A stretch of 6,924 nucleotides of DNA from Nitrospirota bacterium (GTDB lineage: Bacteria > Nitrospirota > Thermodesulfovibrionia > Thermodesulfovibrionales > JdFR-88): assembly GCA_021825785.1 (NCBI GenBank), contig JAKAGP010000096.1:1-6924 (forward strand). Reading direction: 5' to 3'. The position numbers were made by a program, and so were the translations under genes. The notes under the pieces were generated by a model that made no database searches, was not told where the DNA came from, and saw only the letters and a list, made by a program, of their open reading frames with translations. Within the stretch, counting starts at the first letter, position 1; each line of letters opens with the position of its first letter. This document shows positions 5,681-6,924 of this stretch, piece after piece.

Positions 5681-5708
5681 GGGGCCCCTTTGGGGGAAAA
5701 GGGGCCCC
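5681..5708 (-). terminator. GC-rich hairpin downstream of ftsZ, possible terminator
   Basis: GGGGCCCCTTT (5681-5691) and AAAGGGGCCCC (5698-5708) form a perfect 11-bp stem with a 6-nt loop, beginning 26 nt after the ftsZ stop codon. Position and strength fit a transcription end. However, the minus-strand RNA continues with a C-rich stretch, and the nearest T-tract (five T's at 5664-5668) is about 12 nt past the stem. It is therefore not a canonical intrinsic terminator; it may instead stabilise the 3' end. Confidence 0.5.
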
Positions 5709-5733
5709 GCTACGGTGGGAAAGCTCTTTATTT

Positions 5734-6915
5734 TCACCCGTTAGGGAGCGTAAATTTCTCTTTCCTCAGGAAGGTGGGGATATCGAACGGGTCCTCGTAG
5801 CTCATCTCCACCGCGGGCTTCTCTTCCTCCTGCCCGTTCTGAGGCGCGGCATTGAGTGATTTTGCCAGGATCCGCTGGGAGCCTTTCAGCGAGGCAGGCA
5901 TCTCCCTGGGCGCGGCAGCGGGGGCGGGCGGGGCCCATTTCTTCACCGGGATCTCCATTTTCTGCTTCTTTGGAGCGAAGCTGGTCGCGATGACCGTGAC
6001 ACGGCATTCCGCTTCTATCTCCTGGTCTATGACCGCGCCAAAAATTATATTTGCCTCCGGGTGAGCGGAATCGTACACCAGGCTGGCCGCCTCCTCCACG
6101 TCCTTAAGAGACAATCCCGGTCCGCCTGTGATATTGACAAGTATCCCCCTTGCCCCCTCGATGGAGGAGTTTTCCAGCAGGGGATTTGTGATGGCTTTTT
6201 TGGTGGCCTCTTTTGCGCTGGAGTCCGACCCCATGCCCATTACCGAATTGCCGGCGTCCTGCATGATCGTCCGCACATCGGCAAAGTCCAGGTTGATGAG
6301 CCCGGGCACCACGATGAGGTCCGATATTCCCTGCACTGCCTGCCTGAGCACGTCGTTGGCGCGCGCGAAGGACTCCAGAAGGCTAGTCCCCTTGTCCACG
6401 ACATAGCTTATCCTGTCATTTGGTATCACTATGAGGGTGTCCACGCTTTTTTCCAGTTCCTTGATCCCGGCCTCCGCGTTGTGCCTTCTTGCCGTTCCCT
6501 CATAGAAAAAGGGCTTGGTGACAACGGCAACCGTAAGCGCGCCGGTTTCCTTTGCGGCCTGGGCGATCACGGGTGAAGCGCCGGTCCCGGTGCCTCCTCC
6601 CATGCCCGCCGTTATGAACACCATGTCGGCTCCCTTCAGGGCCTCCATTATCTCATCCCGGCTTTCAATGGCCGCCTGCTTGCCGGTGTCCGGTTTCGAA
6701 CCCGCTCCCAGCCCGCGAGTTACAGCCTCCCCAAGCTGGATCTTTCTCGATGCCAGCGAGACCCCCAGGGCCTGCGCGTCAGTGTTGGCCGCCACGAACT
6801 GCACGTGCTTAAGGTTGGACGAGATCATGTTATTGAGCATATTGCCGCCCGCACCGCCCACACCTATTACTTTTATCCTGGCCATCTCGCTTTTCATCTC
6901 CTCGAGTTCGAACAT
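5734..6915 (-). CDS. ftsZ: Cell-division GTPase FtsZ
   Basis: This is a 393-residue FtsZ, the tubulin homologue that polymerises into the cytokinetic Z ring. Visible elements in order are IKVIGVGGAGGN (14-25, nucleotide-binding loop); NTDAQAL (44-50); the tubulin signature GGGTGTG (106-112); the NDRI segment (166-169); and the catalytic T7-loop NLDFADVRTIM (208-218), with D210 and D213 completing the neighbouring subunit's GTPase site. An Ala/Pro- and charge-rich variable linker (about 318-372) leads to the C-terminal peptide DPFDIPTFLRK (375-385), the docking site for FtsA, ZipA or similar partners. All expected domains are present. The ATG at 6915 fits the usual MFE... N-terminus, although its upstream AAAAGG is only 2 nt away and the window ends 9 bases upstream. 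A shorter start at 6885 (Met11), with GAGGAG 12 nt before it, is a weaker option. ftsA and ftsQ would be expected upstream but are not visible. Confidence 0.98.
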   Translation of the reverse strand: MFELEEMKSEMARIKVIGVGGAGGNMLNNMISSNLKHVQFVAANTDAQALGVSLASRKIQLGEAVTRGLGAGSKPDTGKQAAIESRDEIMEALKGADMVFITAGMGGGTGTGASPVIAQAAKETGALTVAVVTKPFFYEGTARRHNAEAGIKELEKSVDTLIVIPNDRISYVVDKGTSLLESFARANDVLRQAVQGISDLIVVPGLINLDFADVRTIMQDAGNSVMGMGSDSSAKEATKKAITNPLLENSSIEGARGILVNITGGPGLSLKDVEEAASLVYDSAHPEANIIFGAVIDQEIEAECRVTVIATSFAPKKQKMEIPVKKWAPPAPAAAPREMPASLKGSQRILAKSLNAAPQNGQEEEKPAVEMSYEDPFDIPTFLRKEKFTLPNG

Positions 6916-6924
6916 TGCCTTTTC

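Noticed and set aside
4939..5800. Plus-strand open frames spanning the csp leader and the csp-ftsZ gap
   Set aside because: They run antisense through csp, its terminator and the ftsZ end, include the promoter and hairpin elements, and encode low-complexity sequence without a start signal or a family resemblance.

Overview
The window reads as a chromosomal segment from an anaerobic bacterium. The indicators are a four-subunit-type 2-oxoacid:ferredoxin oxidoreductase, an oxygen-sensitive enzyme class, next to a TIGR03960-type radical SAM protein and a DUF3786 protein, two families I associate with strict anaerobes. The conventional FtsZ, the Csp and the bacterial Tgt make it bacterial rather than archaeal. 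A Deltaproteobacteria- or Nitrospirota-like source is my best guess from the protein flavour, but nothing here fixes the phylum. Coding regions are GC-rich; the gaps at 1495-1677 and 5061-5159 are strongly AT-rich.

Layout from left to right. Positions 1-1477 (minus strand) hold a tight porG-porD-porA operon for ferredoxin-linked oxidation of pyruvate or a related 2-oxoacid. porA is cut by the left edge, and a porB would be expected beyond it. Positions 1478-1677 are a divergent, AT-rich regulatory region with a 14-bp palindrome. Positions 1678-2784 (plus) carry tgt, the tRNA-guanine transglycosylase of queuosine synthesis. It converges, with a 5-nt gap, on a minus-strand two-gene unit at 2790-5060: a DUF3786 protein followed by a radical SAM protein with a B12-binding-like N-terminus. 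Upstream of that pair is a cold-shock protein gene (5208-5408) with its own promoter, a structured leader of about 105 nt and a textbook intrinsic terminator. The right end is ftsZ (5734-6915, minus), almost complete to the window edge, followed by a very GC-rich hairpin.

The genes do not form one pathway. They are four independent units: por, tgt, DUF3786-rSAM, and the singly transcribed csp and ftsZ. I see no mobile element, CRISPR array, tRNA, rRNA or sign of recent transfer, and no clear new multi-gene system. The least understood part is the DUF3786-radical SAM pair. The best regulatory leads are the csp leader and the palindrome before tgt.
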